From: Taeniopygia guttata
Lineage: Eukaryota > Chordata > Aves > Passeriformes > Estrildidae
Direction: 5' to 3'
NCBI RefSeq assembly: GCF_048771995.1
Contig: NC_133030.1
Span: 63,189,501 to 63,253,500, forward strand
Length of the DNA: 64,000 bases
The notes under the pieces: model-generated
What the model was told of the DNA's origin: nothing
The model's input: only the letters and a program-made list of their open reading frames with translations
Database searches by the model: none
Shown: positions 48,201 through 61,137 of the stretch, one piece after another
Numbering within the stretch: the stretch's first letter is position 1
Layout: every line of letters starts with the position of its first letter
Translations under genes and position numbers: made by a program

Positions 48201-51200
48201 ATTTAGTATTTTCTAATTTTATGGGTTGTTGGGCAGTGGTGCTCCCGTGGTGGGAGAAAGTGGGGTGGCTGCATCCAGTGTCCCCAGAGGGATGCCCAAC
48301 TTGTGACATTGTCCAGAACCATTCACACAAGTTTTGTGGAGAGCCGCTTTCCTCTGTGAGCTCAGACTTGCAGACAGTTTCTCATGAGCAGGGTTTAAAG
48401 CTGCACAGTTCTTGTGCAACCTTCTAGCCATGGGATTTGGAGTTTGGCTGGAGTTGAGAGCAATAAAATCCTCTGCAGTTTGGATCACGTGCAGTGGGAT
48501 TGCAAGTCCAGGAAGCTGGCAGGCTTCAAGCATATCCACTGGGATAGACTTGGTTTGGAGCAGCTTAATTGCTCCATCCCTACAACTAGAAATGACTTGT
48601 GCCTGATTTTGAAAGATATTTATCCAATTAGTGTTTGTGCAGCTGAAACCACGTTGAATTTCCCATTTAGCGGCCGCACACCTTTTACAACAGCAATTCC
48701 TGTGAAGGAGGAGCTGATCATTTCAGGGAAGCATCAAAGATGATGAATTTATGGGGAACCACCCACGCTGAGCTGTTTGCAGAGCATTTCCTTTGCTTTT
48801 ACCGGAGCAGGAGCCTGCAAGTCTGTGCAAGTGGGGCCACAGAACACTCAGCGCTGCTGTTCACTGCTGTGATCTGGCACTGCCTGCTGCTGCCACGTCA
48901 AAAAAGCCACTGTGTAAACTCCTGCCTGTTTTCTGTGCAGGTACTGAGGCTGCCCAGGGCACTGGTGGAGTCCCCATCCCTGGGAATGCTCAGGAAAACC
49001 TGTGGATGTGGCACTTGAGAAGGTGGTTTAGTGGTGAACGTGGTGGTGGTGCACTAATGGTTGCAAGTTTGGTATATGGATTTGTTATTGCAATTGGAGG
49101 AACATTTTGTGATTGAAGGGTTTTAAAAGGCCACCCAGTAATGAGATTTTTGGCTTTGTGAGTTACAAAAGCCCCTTGAATGTGCTGATTTTATTATATA
49201 TTGCAAAATGTTTTGGGTGGAGTAGGAGAAAGAGATTGGGAATTAGTCATCAGCTTCCTGGCCATTCAGTCACAGCAAACTCCAAGAGATTCTCCTGGCC
49301 TCCAGTCCTTTTGGACAGTGGGCTTGCAATTGAAGCAGGAGAAATAAACTGAAGTAATTTGTCCTGTTTGTTTGGGTTTTGTTTTGGTTTTTTTTTTTTT
49401 AATCTGTGCTATTTCCCCAAAGTGCCTGAGAGCTGCACTCACTCAGATTGGAGGGAGAAAAATGAATATTTAATTAGAGCCACTATTACTTGCTGCCTTC
49501 TGGCCATTAACCATTTGTTCCTGGTCGCTTTTCTTCTTCTTATGTTGGTTCCTTCAATTTGTCTGATGCCACCTTGGGGGTTTTTCTGCCTTGAGTCTCA
49601 TTCTATAAATCACAGCTGTGGTTCTTGCACTGAGACCTGTAACGAGTCACATCAGTCACTGCAGAGTGCAGAGCAGTGTCAGTGCCTAAAGGGAGCTGTT
49701 GGGGCTGAGGTGAGCAGGAATTTCATCCTGGAGCAGGAATTTTATCCTGCACTTCCCAATCTGCTTGGTGGTCATCTCCTCTTACACAACAGCATTGCCA
49801 GAGGATGGTGCCTGGCAAAAGTGAACCATGGAATGGTTTGAGTTAGGAGGGATCCCTAAAGCTCCACCAATTCCATGGACAGGGACACCTTTCTCTATCC
49901 CAGGTTGTTCCAAGCCCTGTCCAATGTTTTTAACAGCTATGGAATTCCTGCTCTGCTCCATTCTGGGAAGCTGATTGCTGCTGCAGGCCGAGGGTTGCTG
50001 TGGTGCTCCATGGAGCAGATTCCTCCCTGGGTTAGTTCAGAGTCTGCCCCTCCTCGGTGCTCCATGCCACGGTGGCTGTTCCGTGCCCTCTGAGGCTGCC
50101 TGCCCAAATCATTCCCATCAAGTTCCTTCTTGGAAGCTGGTCTGATCCACATTCTGGTAGAAAAATGAGTTGGGCTCATCCTTAGTACGCCATGCTTGAA
50201 ACAGAACTTCAAGAGCTGCTTTTCCTTTTGTAGTCAGAGAGGCTGAATCCCTGTGCTGGAATATGATCTATTTAGAGCTCAGTTTCCATAGATGCTGAGC
50301 AGTTGGAATTCCCACTCCAGCAAGTGCCTCTTTTGAGGAAATCTTTACAGTGCCCTGCTCAAACCAGAATGTCCACACTGCAGTGGGGCTTGAGGATCCT
50401 GGAGGTCTTTTCCATCCTCTTGATTCTATGACTTGTTATGGTGACCAGAAATTCTATAAAAATAAAGAATCCATAACTTTGAATGTTGTGGGCTTAGGGT
50501 CACATATTTTAGGGTTTTAAAAACCACTTTTTGTCACTGTTCTGGTGCTCAGTCACTGCACCAGAGACCACAGTGCAGATCCTTCTGCAGGGCCTGCTCC
50601 AGGCCCTGTTTTTCCAGGGAATACTCTCATGACCTGAGGAAGCTGCTTGATTTCCCCACTGCCAAAATCTCTGCTCTTTGCCTCAAAATACCAGCCATGG
50701 GCTGTGCTCTCCCCATCACTCTTCATTGCAGCTCACCCTCTGTAACCTTTGCTTAAATCCTGGGAATTCAGGCTTGGGAAACTCCTGCATTAGAGAGTTC
50801 CCCTTCATTTCCAGACAACACAGCCTGGGGAGTAAATGACGGAGGAAGGACGGTTGGGAGTTAAATAACCATTAATACAATTTGTAAGCCTGCCAGGCAG
50901 GGTTTCTGAGAACATGTCCCAGTGTGTCCTGGTTTATGGCAGTGCTGGAGCTGGGCAATTATGGAAATTGTACCTTTGGAAAGCACTTGGAATGTCTTGG
51001 GATGTTTGGTCTCCTGGGGTTAAATGCTCCATTCCTAACAGAAATAAGAAGCATTTTTTGGGGGGTGTTTTGAGCTGCTGAGACTTAGGGGCTCAGTTCT
51101 TGGAGCATGTGGAACACATTTGGCAGGGAATGAATTCTGCAGTTTTGGGGTCGTGTCTGCTCATTTTCATGGGATTAGAAAGAGACTGGTTCATGCAGGA

Positions 51201-54200
51201 ATTCCCTTTTAGGCTGATCCACACCCTTCCTGCCCTTCTCAGAGGCCTGCAATGGGTTTGCTCAGAGGATGTGTGCTCGTTCCTCTGCTCAATTCCCCCT
51301 GGGTGCAGGGAATTGCAGCCAGCCCATCCCTTTCCTAAAAGACCCCGTCAGATCTTCTGGAGAATGTGACACTATTGGGATTTAACTCACGTAAACCCCC
51401 ACGGGGCTCCAGAGAACAGCAGGGAGCAGAGGAAAACAGAGGAAATATTTCCTCTGCTTTCCTATGCATTGCTTTTTTTTTTTTTTTTTTTTTTTTTTTT
51501 TCCACATTTACAGGCTGAAAAAGATTATATTGAGCATTCCTGAGGAGTTCATGGTTGGAGCTGGGTCTGAGTTATACTGTGTGTGAGGGATCCAAATGGG
51601 AATTGCTCAGAGATAGGGAAGTTTTGTTTAACTTTTCTGGGAGTGTTGAGGCCTCCATGCAGGATGTTCTGCATGGGTGTGATTTTTCTGCTTGGCACAG
51701 CCACCAATGCCATGTGAAGGAGACCCTTTGGAAGCTCCTGGTGTTTTTTCCTTCAGAAAGCAGCTGGTGAAAAAAAAAAAAAAAAGTGGAGCTGTTGGAG
51801 CAAGTCCAGAGAGGCCACGGAGCTGCTCCAAGGGCTGGATCCAGGCTGGGAGAGCTGGGAATGTTCCCCTGGAGAGGAGAAGCTCCAGGCAGAGCTCAGA
51901 GCCCCTGCAGGGCCTGAAGGGGCTCCAGGAGAGCTGGAGAGGGACTGGGGACAAGGGATGGAGGGACAGGACACAGGGAATGGCTCCCACTGCCAGAGGG
52001 CAGGGATGGGTGGGAGATTGGAAATTGGGAATTCCTGGCTGGGCTGGAATTCCCAGAGCAGCTGTGGCTGCCCCTGGATCCCTGGCAGTGCCCAAGGCCA
52101 GGTTGGACACCCTGGGACAGTGGGAGGTGTCCCTGGGGTGGCACTGGATGGGATTTAAGGTCCCTTCCAATCCAAATAATTCTGGGATTCTGGGATGATC
52201 AGATGCCCCCTAGAAGAGGCTGGAACCTGGTAAGGTGATCTGGGCTGATCCAGCCTGGCCTTGGACACTTCCAGAGATCCAGGGGCAGCCACAGCTGCTC
52301 TGGGCACCTGTGCCAGGGCCTCACCACCCTCCCAGCCAGGAATTCCCAAATCCCAATATCCCATCTGCATTTCCCTACATCACTTGTGTGGAGCTGGAGG
52401 TGGCAGAGTTCTGTTGCTCCTGGCACTGGGACCATGTGGAGAAGGCCAAGGGCTGGAAGTGTCCCCAAGGGCTGGAAGTGTTCCCAAGGGCTGGAAGTGT
52501 CCCCAAGGGCTGGAAGTGTCCCCGAGGGCTGGAAGTGTCCCCAAGGGCTGGAAGTGTCCCCAAGGGCTGGAAGTGTTCCCAAGGGCTGGAAGTGTCCCCG
52601 TGGGCTGGAAGTGTCCCCGTGGGCTGGAAGTGTCCCCATGAACTGGAAGTGCCCCCGTGGGCCGTGCTGGGCTGTCCTTGTCCTCACTGAGCTCAGAATT
52701 AGGGCTTTTGTGGATAAAAGTTTTCCTTGGTTGGTGAGTCAACCAAGCATGAACCCTTGAGAGCTGCGTTGAGAAGTGTAAAACATGGATGTTTTAAACC
52801 TTTGCCACCTTTCATGGAGAAATCATCCTGGAGAGCTGTTTTGCTCTCATTTCCAAGCTGTTTGGAGTTATAATTTTCAATTTCCAAGCTGCTATAAAGG
52901 CTTATTGTAACAGTCAGGGGTTACTTCTAAGAAGATGCTGCTGGAAACTGGAGCTGTTGAATGTAATCCTCCAACAGTTTATTTTTGGTTCAGTTAATTC
53001 TGTGCTCAGCATTTCAAGACTCTTGGCAAGTTTTTTGGGAGGTCAGAGAAGGACAAAGAAGGAGAACACAACAAACTTATTATTTCACATTTTTCAAAGT
53101 AATCCCTTTCCCAAGCTACATTAAGGACCATAATTAGTTTGCTTCTGCTATAAAACAAACTAATTTCTGAATAGTCTTTAATTGGTAGCTGCATTTTGGG
53201 AATACCGTGACTACACAAAACAGTTATGTCAGGAAACATTATTAACCTACTGATGAAGCTCATCAAAGCTTCTTTGGAGCTGTTTCATCTTTGCAGTCAT
53301 GAGCACCTTAGAAAAGTTTTAATTTCACTACAGGTACCAAAACTTGGAGCTTCAAATTCTCAGCTCTCAGAGCTGGTTTGTGCTGGGATCCCACAAATGC
53401 AGAGGTCAGGAAATCCAGGAATGTCTTTTCCATATTGGCATTAATTGTTGGGTTTGGATGAGAGAGGTTCTGGCTGCCCCATCCCTGGAATTGTCCAAAG
53501 CCAGTTTGGATGGGGTTTAGAGCAGCCTGGGATAGTGGAAGGGTTGGAACTGGATGGGATTTAAATTCCCTCCCAAACCCAAACCATTCTGTGATTCCCT
53601 GATCCTCTCATTACAGGAGCCACCAAAATAATTTAAGCCCGAAATCTGTCCTGCTTTTCAAACTTGCAGCCTGTGTGGGAGGTATCTGTGGATGGAAACT
53701 GTCTTCAATTTGGATAAATTAAAGCAGAATAAACCCATCTGAGTGCCGAGGGCAGCGTGAGGGGAGCGGCTCCGCGCTGTCGGTGCCGTGAGACACAAGG
53801 ACGGGTTTGAATGATGAAGTGTTCCAGAAACCAAAGTCATCCCTGCTAACATTTATGTTAATTTGGTCTCAGTTTAGTCACAGGGAAAAATGAATGTGTA
53901 CCAAACAGCAGATGACAGTTGTGTGCAGGGAAAAACAAATTAAATTCGAAGTTGCTAAGAGAGCATCATAAATACCAGAAAATAAACGGCTTAAATTGAA
54001 GAATTATTTTACAGGGTCATTCAAATAAGCTACAGATGGTTGTCCTCTGTTTGCTCTGGCTTGGAAGGCAGAGCAGGCTTTAGAATAAATTCCTGAATCA
54101 TTTTTTTCCAAGGTCTGTGCTCTGATAACATCTGCAGTAATATAAATGCCTCGGTGTGTGCTCCCCGTGAATGCAAAGTCTGAGTTACAGTGCCTGGTGG

Positions 54201-57200
54201 AACAGGCTAATGATAATCACCTTATTGCCAACAAACACACCCCAGGTCTGTGATTTATGGCAGGCCACGGGGTAGGGATGGGATAAAATGGTAAATACTT
54301 CTGGGAATTCAGCGTTGGGCTGGGTGAAACTTGGTAAAATTGGTTTGGGCAGTGAGTCAGAATTAACGGAGCAACAGCACAAGCGGTTATTTTTTATCCT
54401 CATTTAAAGCACGGATTAATCATAGAATTATGGAATATTCTGAGCTGGAAGGGACCCACAGGGATCATGGAATCCAGCTCCAGGTGCTCCCAGACCCCCA
54501 GCAATCCCACCCTGGGCATCCCTGGCAGCTCCTGGAGCTCTGGCAGCCTCAGGCTGTGCCCATTCCCTGGGGAGCCTGGGCAGTGCCAGCACCTCTGGGG
54601 GAAGAACCTTTCCTGATAATAGACCTCCCATCCAGTTTTTGCTTTTTAACTTTATTTTCTGTGAAGAAAACAAATTCCTTTGCTTTTAATCAGGAAGAAA
54701 TTCTCCAGAAAGATTCAGGGCATTTGTTGCCAAATTGTGAAGTCCTGATGGCACTGATGAGGAGAGGCTGTCCCTCACACAGCCACGGGTGCCAGAGGCA
54801 GATTCAGAGGGAAAGGAGATTATTTTCCTCATTTTATGGAGGAAAAGTAGGATGAGACTTTGTGCAACCTGGTCTAGTGGAGGGTAATTAAAGGTCCTGA
54901 ATTATATCCCATGACAGGGGGGTGGAATGAGATGAGCTGTGAAGTCCCTTCCAACCAAACCATGCTGTGGTTCCCTGACTGATTTTTCAGCTGGCTGAGC
55001 AGGGCTGTGCTTTGCTCTCTTGGATGTACAGGCAGGGCACCAAAATCCCAAATTTCCTCCGGGGGAGGCTGAGCTGTCTGTGCTCTGTGGGCCAAGCAAT
55101 CCAGGGCAGAGCTGGGAATTCTGCTCTGAGCTGCCCAAGGATCAGGAGCTTGTGGGAGTTCTGGTGCTGCACAGATTTTGTGTCTGCAGCCTTGTTCTGT
55201 ACTCTGACACCTTCCCCTGAACTCTGCAGAGAATTTCCACAGCCTAAAGCTCTGACAGATCCCTCTCTCACGAGGGAATAAGAATTTTAGGCTTTGCATG
55301 CAGAAATGCAAAAAGAAGGGATGTTCTGAGAGGGTTTTCAGCCAGGGCAGCTCTGCTGCACTTTAATCTCTCCCCAAACCATCCAGTGCTGGCTCTTTGC
55401 CTGGATTGTAATCTTTCTGGATAGAAAATGAATCCAATCCTCTGCCTTGGAAAACCAACAGTATGTATATTATGACTTTCCATATTGTGATTTCTAATTT
55501 AACTAGTGGAAAAAATAGGACTCTGGCTTATTTTTCCAATCCTGGTTTGTTTTTTTTTTTAAGACAACAGTTAAATTTTGTACCTCAGACACAATGTGAC
55601 ATCTGGCTGTGCATAAGGCTCCATCCACAGGGGGCCAAAAATGTGCAGAATTGCCTTTTTGCTTCTTGGTCTGCAAGATGTCAGTGATAATTGAATTTAA
55701 CTTTCATTGGATTGACAGGAAGGTTGAACTGGACCGAGAAATTTAAAAGTGTGACTTAATGTGGAAGGATTGCAACTTGTCCCTGTTATTTCCAATTAAA
55801 TATGGAAGGTAATTCCCAGAACCTGAGCTACTCCTTCAGGTCAGACCGTTTTTATTTTGTCTGTCCTTCCCCTCAGCCTACACAGATGATGTGTGAATAA
55901 CATCAGGACAGGGAAAGCTCTGCAGTTCCTATGAAACAGCCCCTCCAGGATATATTTTAGGACCTTTAATTACCTGTAACTGATTTAAATCTCTAAACTC
56001 ATAGCAACACATTTCAGGCTGTTTATGAACAGCCAGGAAACACACCCCAGGCTGTGTCTCTGCCTGTGGATACCTCTCCTTTTTTGTTTTTGCTTTTTTT
56101 TGGGGTTTTTTTTCCCCCAACTGGCTTGTCTGCCTGGAGATCAGAGCAGCCTCAGTGGCTGGGTGTGAAATGGATCCAGCCCTGAGTGTTCCAGATCTGA
56201 TCTTGGAGTGAGGATCCCGCAGTGCCTCTCCAAGGAGGTGTTTGTGTTTTACAGACAGCCAGGAGACAAACCCACAACAGTCTAACACCTTCCTGGTGTT
56301 AAGGTAGGTGAGGATGGTACAAATCATTTTTCAGAGTCTACATTTATGTATTATTCACCCATCCAAAGAGAGAAAAATACATTTCCTTTATATTTTATAC
56401 TATGCAGATTTGTACTTTCAAGCAAAATTAGCTAAGCACTGGTTTTAATTCATTTCACCTCATTCTGGTATTTGAATGTCTGGCTTAGAATTTCTCTGTT
56501 GAGACTTGAGTGTGCTGTGAAACTTGGGAATTGCTGTCCTGGCTTTCTTTGCAGTGAGTTTTTAGCCCCAGTACCCCTGAAGTGTAGCAGAAAAAGAACA
56601 TAACCTGCTGTTTTCTCTCTTTTTCTTTAGGAAAGATTGTTTGTCAGTGAGGAGAACGTTGATGGATTTCTAGGCACTGCTTTCTGCCCTTCCCCTTGCT
56701 CCCAATCAGCACTGGAAAGCCAGCCATTAATTGAAGTGCTGGGTGTTACTGAGGACAGAATTCAAATCAAGGTGGAGGTAAGGATCCAGGAGCAGCACAG
56801 GCTGATTGATGTTCTTCAGCAAGATCCTATCAAATCCCACTGAAACAGCTTTGTTCCTGTTTTGTCCTGAGGAAGCAGGGAAAACCCAGGACTGGGGTTA
56901 TTTGCAAGTGTAAATGTCAGTGTTCAGGAGTAAAAGTTGTGTTTGTGCCATTTCCTGTAACAAAAGGATTGAAACCTCCTCTATTTCATTTGGAATCCAG
57001 TCATTTAAAAAAGTGCTTTTTCCTTGCAGGAATAGCTCACCCACTCAGCCTTGTACAGGTAGAGAAATCCTAGAGGGTTTTGTCTGGGAAGAATCCTGCC
57101 TCATCTTTATTCAATCCATGTATTGGAATACTTGGTGGGTTCCTGTTGTGTAGATAATTAAACATGAGGCTATTAATCTTAAACACCAGTCTCAAATTCA

Positions 57201-59296
57201 ATCCTTGAAGTTTGAGGCCTCATTCAGGCTCTCCTTCCTCTGTCTGGAACAAGCCAGGCAGTTTCTGGGATCTGCCACGGGATTAAACTGTCCTCCCTTG
57301 GCAAAATAAATGGAGAGATGAAGAAATCAAAATGTTCCTTTTGTAAGGAGGAAAATGTGAGGTAAACCCCCTTCATTCACTGGGATTTCTGGGTGGGCAC
57401 TGCATCCAAAATTCAAATGAAACTTTCCTTAGAGGGAACATAAAAAGCAGGAACAAGCAGGTCCCTGCTGTGGCCATGGGCTGGGGCTGCAGCTGGGGTA
57501 GATAGTGGATCCAGCTTAATTCTCACAGCTGCTGTGACAAAAAAATGAAATTCTAAGTGTTGGAGAGTAGATAAATCCCTTTTGGGATCTTAGGGCAACT
57601 GAGATACCTTAAATCATCCCATTCCTGCTCCTGTGTGGGGCCAGGAGTTGGTGTTTGTGGGAAATATAGGAAAGGGAAGAAGGTTTTTAGAAAGTTGTAA
57701 AAGTAGGTTTTTAAAATAGAAAAAGTAGAGAATTTAGAGTTAGTTGTAGTTGTAAAGTTTGAAAGTAGAAAAGTTGTAACAGTATAGTGAGTAAGGATAT
57801 GGAATAATAGTTTGAGTTTAGATTTGGTTAAGTAAATTTTAATATTGTAGAAAAATATGTGTAGCATGCTAGTGGCTAGAAAGTTTTAAAAATGCTCTAT
57901 AACAGAAAAATCTTTACTACTAACAAGATGTAAACTATTACCATCTTTCAATTATCTCAACCATATATTAAGACTAATACCACAATAAAACTCAAAAAAC
58001 AGTCCCATCCCATTTATACAAACCTCTGACACAGAGCTGATGATTCCTGAGGGCCCCTTCCAACTCATGTGGGAGAATTGTCCAGTTTGGAAAGGACTGA
58101 CTGGTGTTTCCCAAGTTTCCTGTGCCTTGGGGTGTGAGAGAGTCTCTGAATCCATGAATCCAGCTGCTCTTGGATAGATCCTGCCTGATCCTGGCTCTCC
58201 ACTGACGGGCACCTATGAATTACCAGCTGGTTTTGGCCAAAACTCCCAGTAATGGTGAAATGGGGGAAGTGCTGTTTGGACAGCACCTCTGCCAGTTCCT
58301 CCTCTCCCGAGGCAAACTGCAATTCCCAGATGAGCCCCACAGGCCAGGAATGTCCCTAATTGCAAGGTCCCAACCTTGCAACAAGAGTTAAGATCCCCTG
58401 GGTGATTCTGTGGCCGCTGGGAGTTGGGGATTTGGGAATCAGGAAAGTGGCCACTGGGATTTGGGGATTTGGGGATTTGGGAATCAGGAAAGTGGCTGCT
58501 GCTGGAAAGGAAGCAGGAAACCCTGGGGAAGCAGAAGGATCTCCCTGCCCCTCATTCCCACACATCAGACAAGAGCAGGAAAACCTCAGCACCCGCTCAC
58601 TTGGCTTCTAGAAGGAGAATCATGGAATCACAACCTGATTTGGAACCTTAAGGATCATCTGCTTCCAACCCCCTGCCACGGGGTTGGAACACTTTCCACT
58701 ATCCCAGTGGAGCTGAGCTGTTGGAGAAACAAATCTCTCCTATCTTTGTGTGCACAGTTTGTTCCAGCTATAAAATAATTCATTTATTTCCTTGACAGCC
58801 ACAGGAACGTGATGGAGCAGGAACATTTGGCAGCTCGGGGGGAGCCCTTGCTGGAAATATTGACAGCGACTACCCCGAAACAAAGGCAGCCACGGAGTGT
58901 CCTGCAGCTGAGGGAGGTGCTGCAGGATCCAGCCCAGCTCCCACAGCTGGAACAATGGGAAAAGCAGGCTGTGCCTCACACCATTGTTTGCAGCACGAAC
59001 CTCCTGCCACCAGTTCAGCGATTCCTGGCGGATCCGGGAGAACGGAGCCCGATTTAGAAAGTGCTGCTGCAGCAGGAGACACAGCCCCGGCCCCAGGCTC
59101 TGGAAAAGCAGGAAAGCTCCAGGGGGATGGGGATGGGGATGGGGATGAGGAGGCAGCCCCAGGGCTGGGCAGCAGGGCAGGTTCCCCCATCCTGCGGGAG
59201 GTGAACCCCGAGGACGGCAGCGTGCGCATCCTCCGCGACCACCGAACGCGCTGCCCCGTGGAGTTCCACAGCCCGCTGCTCTTCCAGCTGGATTAG
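45247..59296 (+). CDS. DNAAF2: DNAAF2 (kintoun), dynein axonemal assembly factor 2 (complete, 3 exons)
   Basis: Exons 45247-47595 (783 codons), 56631-56777 (49 codons) and 58799-59296 (TAG at 59294-59296) give 997 aa; human is about 837. It is a cytoplasmic PIH-family co-chaperone that preassembles axonemal dynein arms. The PIH1 domain covers about residues 20-190 (LTDPEQRRLYEEEV, EVRFVHPTPGFVLRTS, INVCSNALMG, LPYSLAPGREE). A CS-like domain lies at about 270-350 (VPRELVVTVELPLLRSAEQ, RLRLPYDVD). A third conserved block spans about 692-830 (ASLTLLLLVPGIQPRSLRG, ERLFVSEENVDGFLG, PLIEVLGVTEDRIQIKVE). The end is EDGSVRILRDH..FHSPLLFQLD, as in human. The start follows GGGGCC; it is the first ATG in this frame. 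The extra length is a repeat-rich linker at about 398-640. Both introns are GT-AG, and intron 1 is 9 kb. Confidence 0.96.
46438..47170 (+). repeat. In-frame coding repeat expansion in DNAAF2 exon 1
   Basis: Twelve- and eight-residue units such as EPATDPSSEPFA and EPATDPTS alternate to give a roughly 60-bp higher-order period, covering residues about 398-640. It is rich in Pro, Glu, Asp, Ser and Thr, and probably disordered. Human DNAAF2 has an unrelated-looking low-complexity linker at this position. Codon choices differ little between units, suggesting recent amplification. Several antisense frames are open only because of the repeat. Confidence 0.92.
51780..52375. repeat. Two CR1 copies in opposite orientation, tail to tail
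   Basis: A long plus-oriented CR1 (GGAGCAAGTCCAGAGAGGCC to CCTTCCAATCCAAATAATTC, ending near 52198) meets a minus-oriented CR1 (CAGCCTGGCCTTGGACACTT, GGGGCAGCCACAGCTGCTCT). Shared segments could pair as an imperfect hairpin in RNA or single-stranded DNA. Confidence 0.8.
52448..52650. repeat. 19-bp minisatellite in DNAAF2 intron 1, about 10 copies
   Basis: Near-identical units of AAGGGCTGGAAGTGTCCCC, with single-base variants (CCCGTGGG, CCCATGAA) at the 3' end. It lies directly beside the CR1 pair. Confidence 0.95.
58615..58718 (-). repeat. CR1 LINE 3' end, reversed, in DNAAF2 intron 2
   Basis: AATCATGGAATCACAACCTG, AAGGATCATCTGCTTCCAAC, CCCCTGCCACGGGGTTGGAA and CTTTCCACTATCCC. It ends about 80 bp before exon 3. 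Confidence 0.85.
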
Positions 59297-61020
59297 TGCA
59301 TTGTTTCAGCGTTTCCTTCTGCTGTTTGGTGCTTGCTCTGTTTTAGGATTTCCTTCTGTTGTTTGGTGCAGTTCCATGTGCTGGTGGATGACATGGAGGC
59401 CGTGCATTCCCACTAAAACCAGTGCAACACCAAAACTTTTCATTGTTAACAGTTTAACAATTTTCTAATCACATCTATGGCAATAATTTTACTTACAAGA
59501 AAAGTTGGAGGTGACTCTGAGCTCCTGGAAAAAAAATGTATCTTATTGTTTACATAAATTTTTTATTTTCTTCCCACGTTTCAGGGATTATTTGTATATA
59601 TCCTCAGTCTAATGGCTCCCTTGGGAATTGAGCAGTAATCATTTTCCAAACCTTTCATTTTGTGATAACTGCAGGATTAGACTCACAGTGATTCTTAGCA
59701 ATCAAATGAAATTTCTAATTACCCGGAGAAGTTCTAATTAGTCTCCTAGAAATAATCAACATTTATACCCTGTATTCCATCCTAGTGCTGTGCTTCAGAT
59801 CTGCAGCACCCAGATATCCCCCAGCTGAACAAATTCCATTGCACAAGAACATCCTCTGGGTGCACGTCTGCTCTGAAGTATTTACAGTTGGTGAAATGGA
59901 TTCTCTTTATCCAGATTTGATTTATTTTTCTCCGTTTCCCTCGAGTTTCAGTATTTCTCACCTCCCTAAAGTAGAATAACCAAGAGAACAGAGAAATTCT
60001 AATAATAAACTTCCTGTTCCCCTTTCTCACTGTTGCTGAACCGACTTGCTTTTGTTAGAGAGGTGCTTGGTGGCACATCCTGCCTGAGCTTTGCTGGGCT
60101 CAGCTTAACCCCGGCAGCTTTTTGGGAGAGGCCTCTGAGGGTGAGGCACCAGCACAGCTTCAGCACCAGCCCCGACCCAGTGGAACAGAGCACAGAGTAA
60201 TTACCTTGCAAAATTGTGGTTAAATAACCCCTGGAAAAAGAAAAAAAGCAGCATTTTCTTTCTCAGACTTATTTCTGTGTTCTACAAAAGCTGCTGAGGT
60301 GCTTCTGCCACAGCTGAGTTCACAGAGGAGTGGCATTAAAGCTGCTGGAGCATTCACAGATGGCTCCGTGGCCCCAGCTCAGCCCCTTCCCACCACACAG
60401 CAGCAGTTTTCACACAGCCAATTTGAAACAACTTTAAAGAAAAAAATATCCAAACAAAAGAGGTGTTGTGCCACCAATTTGCTACTCTTTTCTGCCTCAA
60501 TTAATGAGTATCATTAAAAACTTAATGAAGTTAAATGCACACTGCTAGAAGGAGTGATGGCACGTGTCCAGCCCTCGGGATTAAAGAACTTCCCCCTCCT
60601 TCCCCTCCTGACTTTTTAGGAACACGAGGTGACATCATCTTTTTGCTGACAATCAAGAACTTCTCTAGGCTTACAAAACAATGGAATTTTTATTTCGGCA
60701 GAACTAAAAAAATCATATATTTATCTACATTGTAGTAAAAACAATGACATTTATTTTTTTTTCATCCTTCATATATTCATCGACACAGCGCAACCGGGAC
60801 TCGGGGATTGGGCGTGAAATGACCCCAGGTGGGACCCCAGGCACCACCAGAGCTTTGAAGCACCAAAAAAGATGCATTTAAAAGTGTTCTCCTCCTCCTC
60901 CTCCTCCTCCCAGCAAACACAGCAGCAGGTCACTTTTTGCGTAGGGGCTGCAGCACGTCACCCGTTTCCAAAACGTGGTTGCCAAACATGAGAGATTACT
61001 ATTTTGGGACACCTTTAACA
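59297..61020. other. DNAAF2 3' region and spacer to MGAT2, no further gene seen
   Basis: A likely DNAAF2 AATAAA lies at 60004-60009, implying a 3' UTR of about 0.7 kb. A short tandem duplication of TTTCCTTCTGCTGTTTGGTG occurs at about 59309-59375, and a CTC trinucleotide run lies at about 60888-60910. Nothing else is recognised. Confidence 0.5.
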
Positions 61021-61027
61021 AGAATGT

Positions 61028-61033
61028 TTATTC
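61028..61033 (-). terminator. MGAT2 polyadenylation signal
   Basis: TTTATT on the plus strand is AATAAA on the MGAT2 strand, 105 bp after the stop codon. Confidence 0.65.
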
Positions 61034-61137
61034 ATATTAAAGCAGAAACCAACTGATAAATGCTGTTTATACACGTGTGTGCCTGGAAAAGACACAATGG
61101 AACAACTCAAGGAGAAAAGGCGCTGCGAGGAGGATCC

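Larger units (their letters stand above)
47596..56630 (+). other. DNAAF2 intron 1, 9 kb: CR1 fragments and simple repeats, no nested gene seen
   Basis: CR1 pieces occur at 48945-49065 (+), 49826-49921 (-), 50380-50440 (+), 51780-52200 (+), 52200-52375 (-), 53440-53605 (+), 54420-54625 (-) and 54875-54975 (+). A 29-nt T run lies at 51473-51501. No exon, tRNA or other RNA gene is recognised. Confidence 0.7.

Noticed and set aside
49359-49841. 160-codon frame in DNAAF2 intron 1
   Set aside because: No family resemblance, begins in a T-rich run, and ends in a CR1 fragment.
57580-58060. A/T-rich stretch in DNAAF2 intron 2 with AGAAAGTTGTAAAAGTAGG-like motifs, considered as an LTR or LINE
   Set aside because: No terminal repeats, target duplication or recognisable family signature could be seen.
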